Assembly: GCA_024449915.1 (NCBI GenBank)
Contig: JAMZAV010001425.1
Coordinates: 62,001-126,000, forward strand
DNA length: 64,000 bases
DNA from: Sweltsa coloradensis
Taxonomy: Eukaryota > Arthropoda > Insecta > Plecoptera > Chloroperlidae
Reading direction: 5' to 3'
The position numbers and the translations under genes are program-made. Of the stretch, positions 25,390 through 38,500 are shown in pieces; positions within the stretch are counted from its first letter, which is position 1, and the number at the start of each line of letters is the position of its first letter. The notes beneath the pieces are model-generated. The model did not search any database. It was given only the letters and a program-made list of their open reading frames with translations, and had not been told where the DNA came from.

Positions 25390-26880
25390 TATTACGTGCA
25401 CAAGTGAGATTGTACAAACACTTGATAAAGGGGACGTTCCCATAGGCATTTTTTACGATCTTAGTAAAGCATTCGACACCATCGATCACTCTATCCTACT
25501 ATGCAAATTAGAATCAATGTGAATCAGGGGCCAGGCCCACTCCTGGATCTCCTCTTACCTATCTGACCGGTCTCAAATAGTCGAAATCCGCAAACTCAAC
25601 CACCCTTTTCATTCTCAACCGCTGATCCTGAAAGTGGTGTCCCACAAGGAACCATTCTTGGACCACCCTTCTTCCTCCTTTATGTAAACGATATGCCAGA
25701 ATGTTTCACCGCTGGTACACTAACACAATACGTCGATGATTTCAGCCATATACTCACAGCACAAAAAGGAAAATCTTTAGCACCACTCTCACAAATGTCC
25801 AACGAACAAGCTTCCATAATGTCACAATACTGCAACAAAAACCTCCTTTCTATTCAACCGTCAAAACGGTGTATTTAAATTTCCACTCACATGTAATTGG
25901 ATCCACCGAAAGCCTCCTCATTCGCATCTCATCTAAGAGCATTGCCTGCTCTGACGCCATCAAGTTCCTGGTCTACATATGACTGACACCCTTGATTGGA
26001 CAGACCACATAGACGCTGTTTGCTCAAAGATAAAGAGTGGTTGTTTTCCTCCTCAGAAGAATAAAAGCCCTAGTCAACCACAACGTCCTTATTCTCATAT
26101 ACCATGCTCACATCCACTCACACATATCGTACGGACTTATTTTCTGGGGAAACTCGCCACAAGCTATAAGAGTTTTTAGATTACAAAAACGGGCCATTCG
26201 AATTATAGTAGGAGCCTCTTGGCGTACCTCGTGTAGAAATATCTTTCCTACCCAAAAAATCTTGACCTTAGCAAGTACTTTAATACAACTTGCAGCAGTC
26301 TTTATCAAATCAACCCTCACCTCTTCAAATTAAACTCAACAATTCATGACCATGATACACGATCACAATCAAAAATTCATGTCCCAACTCACAATACAAC
26401 GCGTTTCTCCAAAGGACCTCATTACCAATGTCTAACAATCTACAATCATCTACCACCAGAAATTAAAAACATACAATCACTAGACTCTTTCAAATACACA
26501 TTGAAATCATTTCTAATAGAGCATTGCTTCTACACAATCAATGAATACCTTCATCCAGCTGACTTTTAACTTAATTTAGTGCGCCCGGACATACAAATAC
26601 CCCATCCATAGCTTTACACTCAACTTTCCTTCACATTCCTGACACTTGTACGTATGAACATGAATATAATTGAAAATAATGCAATTCAAGACAAAAATAA
26701 GTACCTATTATGTATAGAAATAGAAGGGAAGATATTATGAAATGTATATTTTTATGTATAATTTTATAAGTTAACAATGTATGTATTATTCTTAACCATA
26801 GGCTAGGCTATTCACTTTCTCCATTAAGAGTTATACTTGTGCAATGTACCAGTCAAGGTGAATAAATTATTATTATTATA
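25390..26880 (+). mobile_element. Non-LTR retrotransposon relic, 5' truncated
   Basis: Motifs in order: A-F-D-T-I-D-H (25468), [10 protein letters not shown] (about 25636), Y-V-D-D (about 25729, catalytic box), then I-S-Y-G-L-I-F-W-G (about 26124) and a C-terminal block ending with a stop near 26568. Frame shifts and stops separate the blocks. A 300-bp 3' tail ends in a short (TTA)n at 26863-26880. Jockey/CR1-type by motif spacing. It lies just downstream of GRL-3. Confidence 0.8.
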
Positions 26881-27359
26881 GGCCTACTTATTTCTTCTGG
26901 GGATTTAATGCTCTAGATAAACGTAACTACACATGTCATAATGGTACATTTCTGATGCTTTGTTTATTATTAGAATGGTAATGTTATAGAACAGAAAAAG
27001 AAAGTCCTCAAGACAAATATAAAATGCACATTATTTTTCAAGTACTAATTCGTGTGGATTTATCTAGGTGCCCGTTAGGGCGCCGCAGCCAAGCCGCGGT
27101 GCGCTAAACACTCAAGCACCTTATACACCAAGCAGAGTTGGGGTGATTTCGAGGTGTTACCCAGCCGTCATGTAACGTGATGTGAACTTGAAAACTATCA
27201 CAATCGAGGGGATTTAGGTACCTGACAACACATGCCAAATTTTATTGGGGTACGATTATTCCTTCTTGGTGAAAAAATGGCTTGAAACATGCTCAAAATC
27301 ACTTTAAGGATGTTAGCTACTGCTACTGCCTACTACTGCCTACTACTGCTAACATCTAA

Positions 27360-27570
27360 TACGTCGGCCCGCGATTCTGACCAGACGGGTGGGACTACAA
27401 TGTTCATATTTTACATGGACATTAAGGTTATAGAATGATAGTCTCTTTTGAAAAAAAAAGTTGAAAAAGTTTGTTGGAAGGCTTCCAAATAAAGGTTTTA
27501 AAATAAGCCTTAAACACTTGGCATACAATCAACAAGTAACCATAGTTACTTGACACTTGTTGACGGTATA
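27360..27570 (+). mobile_element. Fragment of a family A helentron-like element
   Basis: Shares gattctgaccagacgggtgg, tattttacatggacattaag and aaaaagttgaaaaagtt with full copies, but both termini are missing. Confidence 0.6.
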
Positions 27571-28186
27571 AGCAGAGTTAGGCGGGAAAGTGCGATACGT
27601 AAACAAATAGCGGACATTTAAAATTTTTCTTCTTTGTGTGGAACGAGAAAAGGTGTCATTATACTCTCATAAAACAAATCAGAAACCGTCCCTGGCCTAG
27701 GCCCAGATGTGGAAATTATTTATAATGCAAAAGTGTAGGTCTAAAGTTCCATTTGGCTATAGGACTAGTAAAATTCATACTTACATTACATGTTTGACAA
27801 GCCTAGCCAACCCTATGCCAGCACAACATTATGAACTTGCTCAACTGTTTGTTTACATAATTGCAACAATCAATCATTTCATACAACTTGTCTTTCGATT
27901 GGCCGGCGTTTATGAAGGCACTGCCATCTAGAATAAATATAGAACTTTTTCGAGCTCTTTGCTATACGCAAATCTTTTTAAAGTGTTTGGATTTCGTGAT
28001 ACTCTTTCAACCATATAGGGGTTTAATATCAATGCTTTCAACTCACAACCCATGACGTTTTCCACGATACCGTTCAAGAATACCAATTCCTTCGAAAACG
28101 AAAACGACTTCGTTTTCAAATTGCGTTTTCAACTCATCTCCCACGAACTCAAGAATTGGGGTCCAGTCCTTATACCGTCGTTATAC

Positions 28187-28887
28187 CATGGTTATACCAC
28201 CTATACCCAGGATGTACATGAATCCGGGTCTAGATATTTTACATCCTATATTGTTACTGCTAATACCATAGAATTTAAATCAACTTTGATAAAAATATTA
28301 TATTATTTTAGCAAATAATTTTGTAATGGAACTTGAAAAAGTAATGAGATCACACACATAACAAAAACTTGTAGAAATACAGCCAAACCTTACACACTCA
28401 AAAGAATGAGATCTAAAAAAAGGGCCAAGCTCACTACCCTTCCACATAAACGTACAGTGTCCCATAACAGCATCCTCGAAAAGCTTGGCAAAATAGAATT
28501 TGCATGTTATTACGTTTAAATTAATTAGAAAAAAAGAACTTGGATAAACTATTACGTTAAATTAATAATCGCAAATTCTATTTTGCCAAGCTTTTCGAGG
28601 ATGCTGTTATGGGACACTGTACGTTTATGTGGAAGGGTAGATGAGCTTGGCCCTTTTTTTAGATCTCATTTCTTTTGAGTGTGTAAGGTTTGGCTGTATT
28701 TCTACAAGTTTTTGTTATGTGTGTGATCTCATTACTTTTTCAAGTTCCATTACAAAATTATTTGCTAAAATATAATATTTTTATCAAAGTTGATTTAAAT
28801 TCTCTGGTATTAGCAGTAACAATATAGGATGTAAAATATCTAGACCCGGATTCATGTACATCCTGGGTATAGGTGGTATAAACATGG
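28187..28887. repeat. Large near-perfect inverted repeat (foldback)
   Basis: Left arm 28187-28503 and right arm 28565-28887 are inverted copies of about 320 bp, with only scattered differences and a spacer of about 60 bp. Landmarks: atgtacatgaatccgggtct (28211-28230) and its complement near 28843; aagcttttcgaggatgctgt and its complement at about 28470-28490. The arms are far more alike than the old repeats around them, so the structure is young. No coding potential. Confidence 0.85.
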
Positions 28888-28899
28888 CCACTCTTTTCC

Positions 28900-30041
28900 G
28901 GTGAAGATCTGGTTTGTTTATGTTATTTCCAACGTTTCGGGCAGTTTTCCCAGCCCATTTCAAAGAACATCAAAACATTAAAACAATGTGTGCATATTCG
29001 ATCCGTAAAATTCTTCATATATTTAAAATTTATAAAATATAAAACAGAACATGTACAGAAAATAGCAAATACTGCGGAGCATGGTTCGACATAGCTTGTC
29101 AGAATAGCTAGCTTCACTGATCAGTGGAACTGCAGTATACATTTAAAACTTATTTTAAAGTATTTATTTGAAGTATTTAATATAATAAGAACAGCGCATG
29201 CAGCGCACCCGTGTATGCGCATGTAAAAATCTTCGTTGACATATTGCTCGCATGCAAGTGATATTAATATAGATGTCATTGTCTCGAGATAATTTTCTAT
29301 TGTCAAATATGTCTTCATATTATAATATAACTTCTACAAAACAGCAAAAATACACTATAGTATACATAAGATTCTCGTGTTAAAGTTAGAAAAATTCATA
29401 TTTAATATGTATAAACAATTTAATGGAAACAACTCTATTAACCAACGTTCAGGAAATCGATATAGTTATTTAAGTCATTAGGCAAAAGAAAACTCAAAAT
29501 CTACTGGTCGTGAAATCCTGCAATTTATCGTCAAAATCATAGTTAAAGTCAAAATATATAGCCCGATGAAGGAAATGGCCGGCGATTTCAAAACATTGTT
29601 AATAAAGATGTATCCACTAAATTGTTTATATTTGAGATGGTTTCTTTAATTAACGTTTCGTTTCAACCCGAACTTTTCATAATTTCCGAAGGTAGCATTT
29701 TGTAAAACTGTTTTTTTTTTTTATTACTCAAGAAGTTTTCCTTCCGTATTCATGAAGAACATCAAGAACTAATCGTTGTTGTTTTCCGCTACACGATTAA
29801 CCTTATCATTCTTTTGTTCAAGTACACAAAACTAAAAAGAAAAACACTCTTTTATAAGTTCAAGCCTACTAATTTCTTTATTAACTTAAACTAATGTTCC
29901 TTCCATACATTCCTACATGTTTTAAATAACAAAAGCAAACGGTATATATGAAGATAATTGTTAGAACTTTTCTATATTTTACACGAAAAGTTGAACTTAA
30001 TGGGATTTGGCAAAAATACATTGTCTAAAGTTTGCATAAAA
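28900..30041. other. Intergenic, nothing recognised
   Basis: AT-rich DNA between the foldback and the next helentron-like element. No exon, RNA or repeat family was recognised; two minus-strand frames of about 65 codons look like chance. Confidence 0.5.
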
Positions 30042-30832
30042 TAGGAAAACGCTTAAGTCCCGCCGCGTTGATGGATGAGCTTTTTAAAAAAATTAGTTTG
30101 CGTGAGATATCTTTATTTTTGCAGGTGCTTTGTTTTGCTGCCTACGCATTGAAGGTGATTGTTGTCAAGTTTCTTTTGTTACCTGTCAATTGGTATTATT
30201 TACCGAAAAACCTTATATTAAAAGCTTTATTTCTATGGATTCTGGCTAACTTTTTCAACTTTTTCTTTCAAAAGGTACTACATCACTATAACCTTAATGT
30301 CCATGTATAATATGAACGTTGTAGCCCCACCCGTTTGTTCAGAATTGGCCCAAATGGCACGAAAATATCGCACAAAAAATTTAAAAAACTTATATTAGAA
30401 GCTTTATTTCTATGGATTCTGGCTAACTTTTTCAACTTTTTCTTTCAAAAGGTACTACATTACCATAACCTTAATGTCCGTCCATGTATAATATTAACGT
30501 TTGTAGCCCCACCCGTTTGGTCAGAATTGGCCCAAATGTCACGAAAATATCGCACTAAAAATCGAAAAAAAATCGTAAAAGTACGATATTCATGAGAAAT
30601 ATTTCTTCGATTGTACCCAAAAACAATACACCTCTAAGTTCAGAGATTTCAAAGGTCCTGTCAAATTTTCATCAAGATCGGATATGCCGTTTGCCTGGTA
30701 GAGAGTTAACAAACAGACAGAAAAACAAACAAACAAAAAAACAAAAAAACAAAAAAACAAAAAAAAAAAAAAACACCCGAGCTAAATTTTTTGGGGGTCA
30801 GTGAAATTGAAGTCTTCGCTTCGCTCATCCAA
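30042..30832 (-). mobile_element. Helentron-like element, family A, with internal duplication
   Basis: The minus strand starts TTTGGATGAGCGAAGCGAAG and ends GCGTTTTCCTA (CTAG changed to CTAT). Near the 3' end are GCTCATCCATCAACGCGGCG and the hairpin. An internal block of about 150 bp (gaagctttatttctatggat with aggtactaca) is duplicated at 30225-30375 and 30396-30545. Confidence 0.75.
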
Positions 30833-32205
30833 ATAGTTACCACTAGTTATGGGATAAGAACATCATAGTTTTCTGAGAAGACCAAAATTATGTTATAATT
30901 ATTTTTTAATTGTTGCCAACTCCAAATTTTGGGATTTGACCGTAACTCCCTGCAAAAGAATACGATCTGTAGATCTGTATGGTTGATTTTTTTTTAAATT
31001 ATTGTTTACACTTACATTACACTTTGACAATATAATACATATTAGGGATGTATATTAGCTAGTATCGAATCAAAGTGTCCAAAGAAATAATATTTTAGGG
31101 AGCAAACCTCCTCCATATGTATAAATTATTTTCACACTATTATGTCCATTTAAACTCTATGGTACGACCGTCCTTTTGTGTGTCACGCTTCACGATAAAA
31201 ACCGAACATGACCTTCGATTGGCAAGCGTGTTTTGATTACATTGCCCTTCAAGATGGAAAATGCAGAAAGTTGTTGGTAGCTCTTGGGGTCAAAAGGGTT
31301 AGATTATCACCATCAAAAGGGCCCAATTCGTCCAGCCCTCCCGGATTAAAATAGAGGAGAAAGTGTATCTGTGAAACCTATTTTCGACAATTTGTTGATG
31401 AAATAGCTTGTGCTTGCTACAGATATCAATATAGATTAATTAATATGTACACACATTTAATGCTATATTAAATGTTACACCGGGAAAATATTTGGCGACC
31501 TTGGATATTGAGAAACTACTAAAGGTAAGACAAATAATAATGGTTCATATACAATATTATATCAACACATTTCACTGGCATGTATATTCAAATGATTGCA
31601 TTAAATGGTTTTCACTTTGGCCTGCCCATGGATTTGTTGGTTGTTATTACTCTATTGGACTATACACCACACTGCACTTAAATAAATAAATAGATTTTAC
31701 CTGTTCTAAAAGTTTCATCAAATAAATATGAATTTGTAATTTAGACGAAATCTATCGTGCAGTTAAACCTACATTGTGTAGCATTAACAATTTATATAAC
31801 ATCCTCGCGATGTATCATGTATTTGCTAACACATACACATACAACAAACATATTGCAACATTATTTACCTTGACAATTTAATTCGACCAAACAAACAAAC
31901 ATTCAAAGAAGTAACTTTGATATAATTTGTACGACTAAAACTTTTGAAAAACTTTTTGAAATTCTTGTTTTAATACCTTGTTTTACTACAAGAGACGACA
32001 GTCTTCAATCCCGAGCGAGATATGTTAGTTTTGTTAAATATCGTTTCCTAATTACCTTTCTTCGAGTTCGTAAAAGTATAACGTTCTGGAAAATCGAAAC
32101 TACTAAGTTTCGACTCGCTTTGAGGTGGGGCCTAATTATAAGAATGTGCCTGTTAATGCATCGGTGTTTTGATCACATTCAGTCATACACAAATCGCTGG
32201 TAGAA

Positions 32206-32296
32206 ATGGAGTGGAGAATCGGACAAAGCAACTTCTCAAAATCGCTTTCTGTGTTTGTGAAAACCTTCATTGCTTATATGCTCCTTGTGTATATGC
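32206..32296 (+). other. Possible alternative first exon of GRL-4
   Basis: ATG 32206 opens 30 codons plus 1 nt (M-E-W-R-I-G-Q...M-L-L-V-Y-M) and stops at a donor-like GTACGT, in phase 1 like all GRL first exons. It lacks the K-P motif of the paralogs. One in three ORFs would match the phase by chance. Confidence 0.15.
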
Positions 32297-32553
32297 GTAC
32301 GTGTGAAATAAAAACATTGATGGGGTGCATTTCAAAATTATCCATTTAGCAAATAAGAACGATTTAACTTGCACGAGTCGATTGTTGCCATAATAGTACC
32401 TTCCATCGTGTAACATGAGTCAGTTCGTCAGGCCATTGGTGAACAGTGTTTAACAAGCAATAGGAATGAGGAGTCGATTGTAAATCAATCAATCAAACAA
32501 TCCCACCTAAATAAATAGCACTAAATTGGCATTCCTCGAAAGTATTTGTCGAG

Positions 32554-35500
32554 ATGTTCATTCCAAAAAGCAAGCCTTTGATGAACGCATCAACTATTCG
32601 CCATCAACGATACATTAAAAAATATATCGACCATTCACTGTACGCCACACAACTAAAACCTTTACTCTATTTTGCAAACATAGTAGGCGTCATACGGATT
32701 AAAGAAACTGCCGAAGGTAAATAGTTTTGTTTAATTTAAATATGTTATGTTATTAGGGAGCGAAATTCCCCTAAATGCATCCCTTTCCTGGCCGTCCGGC
32801 GGTGATTGCGTAACGTCTCACGATAAAAAAACAAACATGACCTCCGGTTGCTCGCATTTTTGTTGACATCGTCGTACAACAGGGATGATACAATGTTTTT
32901 AATTACCCTTAGGGCCCCCCCCCCCTAGTTTTATCCAAATGGGGCATTTTTATCAACCCGGCACCTCACTATAAGAAGACCTAAATGCTCTAGGACTTTG
33001 TTTACTCCTTCAACAATCTGTTAATTAAGTACCCTCGTTCCCAATTTTGAGTACAGTCGTACCAGAGCTTATCAACTATGTGTCCTGCAGGTTCTATTAA
33101 TTTTTACATAATGATTAAAAGGAAAATAAATCAATTTAAAATTTTTAAATGCCGAAAATAATTCATTATTAACTGTAACTAGGCCGCTTCGCATAAGATT
33201 TTTCCAGTCGCGTTGATGGATGAGCGTGTTTGGTTTATTAAATCTTCTTTTCCCATCGTTGTATTGCAGTTGCGTTTTGTCATTATCATGGAATGTGTTT
33301 ATTCCATTACAGTGATGTAAAAAGGAGGTAGCAAATGCAACGGAAAAATAAAAAAAATCCAAAAGTTCTAAATTTGTTTTTGAAGAAAGTATTGACGCGT
33401 TATTGCTATTTTAGCGTATGCGTATCCCCAATAATAACCAGTCCTTACCAACCACGACGATATAGATCCGATATAATTCCTGATTATTCCAGAGGGAACC
33501 GACACGCGCCTCATATTGCCAGGTACGGAGTTGATGGGCAGCGAGGTCATATCGATCTTTTGATGAAAAATATTTATTTAAATAAACTCAAATTGTATAG
33601 CATATTATCTTAGATCAAAATCGAAATAGACGTGTGTGAACATTTTTTACAACAAAAGGTAAAAGTAAGTTTTTTATAAGAAATATTTATTTGATTGTAC
33701 CCAAATATTATTCTAAAGTTTGAAGGTTTTGAAGGTCTCTTGACAATTTCATCAAGATTAGAGTAGCCTCGTGCCCGGCAGAGAGTATAGACAGACAAAC
33801 AGCCAAAAACATACAAAACAAAAAACCGCCAGAGCGAATTTTCTCAGGGTAGTCAAATTAAAGTCTTTTACGCTCATCCATTGACTATTGAGTTTCAGTA
33901 AAAAAAGGTTGAATACAATTCAATCAATACAATATCTAACCCTATTTCCAACTTTGAGGTCAGGTAGGGCTTTTTACAATCTCCAACGAAAGATTTATTT
34001 GACAGTTGAAAATCTAGTAAGGGGATGAGCTCTATTTTAACACTCGCATGCACCCCCCCCCCCCCCCAAAAAACACAAAGTAGGTAAAACATAAAGAAAA
34101 AATTCTTTCTTACACAAAATTTACTACCGTATAAATAAAGCTATGTTCATGAAGCTCTCCTTCAGGAGTGCGCGTTCATTATTAGGACAATACACTGCTA
34201 TATTGACATTGTAAGTAGGCCTAACGTGTATTTATTAATTATATTCATTAATGTGAAACTAAGTTTAAAAAAAACACAACTACAAAAACCACATTTTTTA
34301 ATAGTTTAATAATCACTCTTTGTGGGAAGCCTGCCCAGGGTGCAATCATGCCCAACTAGGTATGTTGAGGATAGGACAATTGTGAAGGGATGTCCGAGGG
34401 CTGTTTAAGAGGACTCAATCTCTTGCATTCGCATTATCGACTGAGGAAAACCTCGAAAAAACCTTCAGTCAGGATTGCCGGTCTCGACAGGATTTGAACA
34501 TAGGACCCCAACACCACACTATAACATTTCTAAGAGAAGAGTGCACCAACAGAAAACGCATCAAAAGTATAAAGGAAACGCTTTCTTTCAGAGTTAGACA
34601 AAAGTTTCTGGCGCGGTAGCATCAACGTGACTCCTTGATAACCCAAAACAGACAAGAAATTTGATGTGAAACAAGTTGAAAAAAATCAATATTACATGCA
34701 AACAAAAATCTGCATATTATTAAATTAACGTTAGCTTTTAGTGTACAAGTACAATCAATTTAGAACCATCGCATCATAGCTCAGAATAATTTGGTAAGCT
34801 CCATCCCGACTGACATCGAAATCAATCAATTCTTTTCCAATATGTTACAGGGTTTGAGTCAAAATGGTGCTCTCTATATACTCTTTATGCCATTTGTGTG
34901 TACACCATCATAATGATTGTCACTACGATTATCTGCATAGACATGACCGCCACTTATATATCAACAGGAAGCTTCACTGAAAAGATATTTGCACACATCA
35001 TAGTACTATTTCTGTTAACTTACGTATTCACACCCTTTACTGGATGGCTAGATACACCACAAATTGCAGTATATTTACAACATTGGACAGAATTTCAGGT
35101 AAGAATTGTAATATGATAAAACGATTAGTGTTTCCCATGCATGCATGCTTTCTCCCATGCATGTACTACAAAATCTTGTTAATTAACAGCCATAGCCTTA
35201 CCTACCCAAAAATTGTATGATCACTTCTACCTATAACCTGCTTGACACGCCTTCAATTGAGTCATTAAACTACTATGTGCCACCAAGGAACACTTGAATT
35301 CATAAACTGTTTCATCTTCCCTCCAGCCGCATTGATGTGCACAAGTATTCATGTTTAATAAGGTTGCAGTGCAGGCTACATACAACAATTTTTTATCATT
35401 TAATGAGCCCAATTTAGATTTGCACAAAAGTAACATTCATCATTTCGAAAACAACTAAAATAAATATTATAATCAACTTCACTAATGTCTATAGTCGCTC

Positions 35501-38500
35501 GTGCACTCACATACAATTCATATTTACACTTTACACACTCACACAATCATTCACTCAAACATACATACATACAAGAACAACACAACACACATACATACCT
35601 CACCACACACACACATACATTCATGTTAATATAATTTTTATAGTCATTTTTATGTAACTAATTTTACAGTGTATTGTTGCGTTATATTTGTATTGTTATA
35701 GTCTGGTAAATTACACTTGTAGGACATTTTGTCCTGTCGTAATGTGGCCACAAATAAATACACAAATACATCTGCGCGCCATATATAGCCTACTTGAAAT
35801 CACTTCCATCCTTGACTTCATCCACGCCAAGCATATTTGCTACCGTTCCTGTAGGCCTAGTATAGTTTTGTGTATTGTACAATTTGTGTAAATACAAGTT
35901 ACTGCCAAACTAGGCTTGGATGTTATAAGATATAAATGCATACTGTATCATAGACATACACAGGGACTATTTTCTGTTACAATTTAACATAATTCACATA
36001 CATACATAACATACACTTCATGAAACATTTCCAAGTAGAGTAGAGTAGTAGTAGAGTAGATCCGTGGTTCGATTCCCAGTTGGGGCGGACTTTTTAATTT
36101 CTGAATTGTAGTAAATAAATAAATACAAATTTGTGTAACGATAGTACATTTTTACAGAACCCGGCATACTATATTGATGAGTTCAATTTAATTATATTGT
36201 ATGTACCGTATGTGTTCATTTTCAGATATGTTATTATGATGTTACACGAAGTGTCTTGGATTTAAATATATATAAAACAATTAAGGTTTTGACCGTATGC
36301 AACGGGCTTACATCAATAACGATCCTAGTTCTGGTTAAGTATGCTCTGCCTCAAACGAAGCTGTGGTACATGCCAGTTTTTGTGATACTGGCATGGCTTC
36401 TAAATTCTTCTTGGTATGGTAATGCTATTACACACCTTTCGTTGTGCAAAGCTGGGGAAAGACTTTCAGATTGTTTCAAGGTAAGAATTGTTTTTTCACA
36501 TCGTGTTTGTGTGATAGGTGCATGGTTTATTGATCCCCGGTTAAGTTGGGTTTAATCTGGAGTATATTCATTATTATCAAAATATGTTGACGGGGCCTAA
36601 GTAAAATAACAAAATGTGTAAGTCAACATTGATGGTAAGACCAAACAACTTATCATATCTTGCATAAAATACATAATCAAGATCCCATGGCAAAGTATAT
36701 AAATACACATTTTAATTACATTAAAATCAAGTTATGTTGACAAAATACCAGGTGACACATCTGGCCGTGAAACTTATAGTTACATAAGAATATCTCTGCC
36801 CACTTATTATTAATAAACACATTATATTATATTATAATATATCAAATTATAAAACAAATTATGTTCATCCCACTCCTACCGCTAGCAATGCGAGGTGTTC
36901 ATTCAAACATAACCACATTGACACCGGTCAGCACAACCAGTTAGGCGGCTTCCTTCCAAACTCTATGTTGGGATTACAAAATATCCCTGACTTGACTCAC
37001 CTTGGATTCAATGGCAACAAGAGAAAGCTGCCCCTGTTGCGTTGATGGGCTAGGGTGCCAAATAAATAATATTACCTTCATGAAGTGATGTTGTTGCCAA
37101 ATGGTTTGGGTTCTTTTTAACAACAAAATATTGGCATTGAGAAACATTGTCAATGCATGTGTGTATAGAATACCAATTGCCTACTAGGGTGGTGCCATAA
37201 TCAGGTATAATATAATTATGATACCATATTGTTACAGAAAGAGCGAAGGAACAAGTATTATTCAAAGCGTATAGCTGCGTATCGTAATCTGTGGCTTCAG
37301 CTTAGAAATGTAATAGAAGAATCAGGGAACGCCTTGTATCGCATCAATGGACTGTATCTACTATGTCTAATATGGGGTATGACGGTTTCTCTCAACTGCG
37401 TGCTTTTCAGTTTTTTAGAAGGTTTATACTCGAAGACATTAATATTTATCATGATGTCAGCTCTTAACCTTTTGCCTATCTACTTGTTAAGCAGTACAGC
37501 ACATACAATCCCATTTAAGGTGAGTAATGACAGTACTTTGTTTGATTTCCATTTGATAATTATATGTGTTATTTATTATTTTATTACTGATTTGTGTTTG
37601 TAACTATTAACCAAAATGCAATGTCCTTTCCCGAACTCAAACTTGAACTGCCTTGTGGCTTACTGACTTATGGGAAATACTGTACAATAATTAAAATAGC
37701 TAGATTGTCACAATATTTTGCAGTATAAAACATTAAGGAAAAAATAGACAATGTTTTGCGATTAGTTATTATTAGGGAGCGGCGCTCTCCTACAAGCACC
37801 ACTTTGATGTCCGCCCATGGGTTTAGTCTCACAATAAAAACTAAACACGACCTTGATTGCCATCAGTTTTTTGTTGGCCCTTTAACAAGGATGATACAGA
37901 ATGGAGGTTATCATTTTTTAAAGTACAATTTTCTGTACTCGGCACCTCCACCAAAGATTCCAATACATGATAACATTTTATTTGTGTGTTCTCCTTGGAC
38001 AATCTGTTGAGTATGTAGCTTTGCTCCCTATTTTAGAAACCCCGTACTCTTGCTTGTTTTATTAAACATTTAGTCAAAACCCAGAACATGCCTGACAAAA
38101 TTGTTTGTTTCGACCAATTTTAGGTCGCTCATTTAATGCAACAAGCGCTACACAAAATATCTTCAGATGCTAGTTCCAGTAATGTACGGCAAGAGGTGAC
38201 TAATAATTTCTAATAATTGAGGTTCCACTGAAATTATTCTAATTGTGTTTCATATCTTATCAATGTTGACATTCTTTCAGGTTAACTTTTTTCTACAAGT
38301 GATAGAAATGAATCCGCCTATTGTCAACTACGGGGGATTCGTTACTCTTGATAGAAGTCTTATCATTTCGGTATGTAAATCATCTGATGTACTCTGATTA
38401 ATAGATACCGGTATGCCGTTCCAACCCTACTTCAGTAAAGTTCTTATATCTGCATATAATTTATGCTTACATGACCATTTTTTTAAATTTCCAATGCATG

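Noticed and set aside
30592..30804. Lys/Asn-rich frame and many similar 60-100-codon frames around 16844, 42066, 48560, 56662 and 61523
   Set aside because: All lie inside helentron-like elements; the recurring peptide similarity comes from the repeats, not from a gene.
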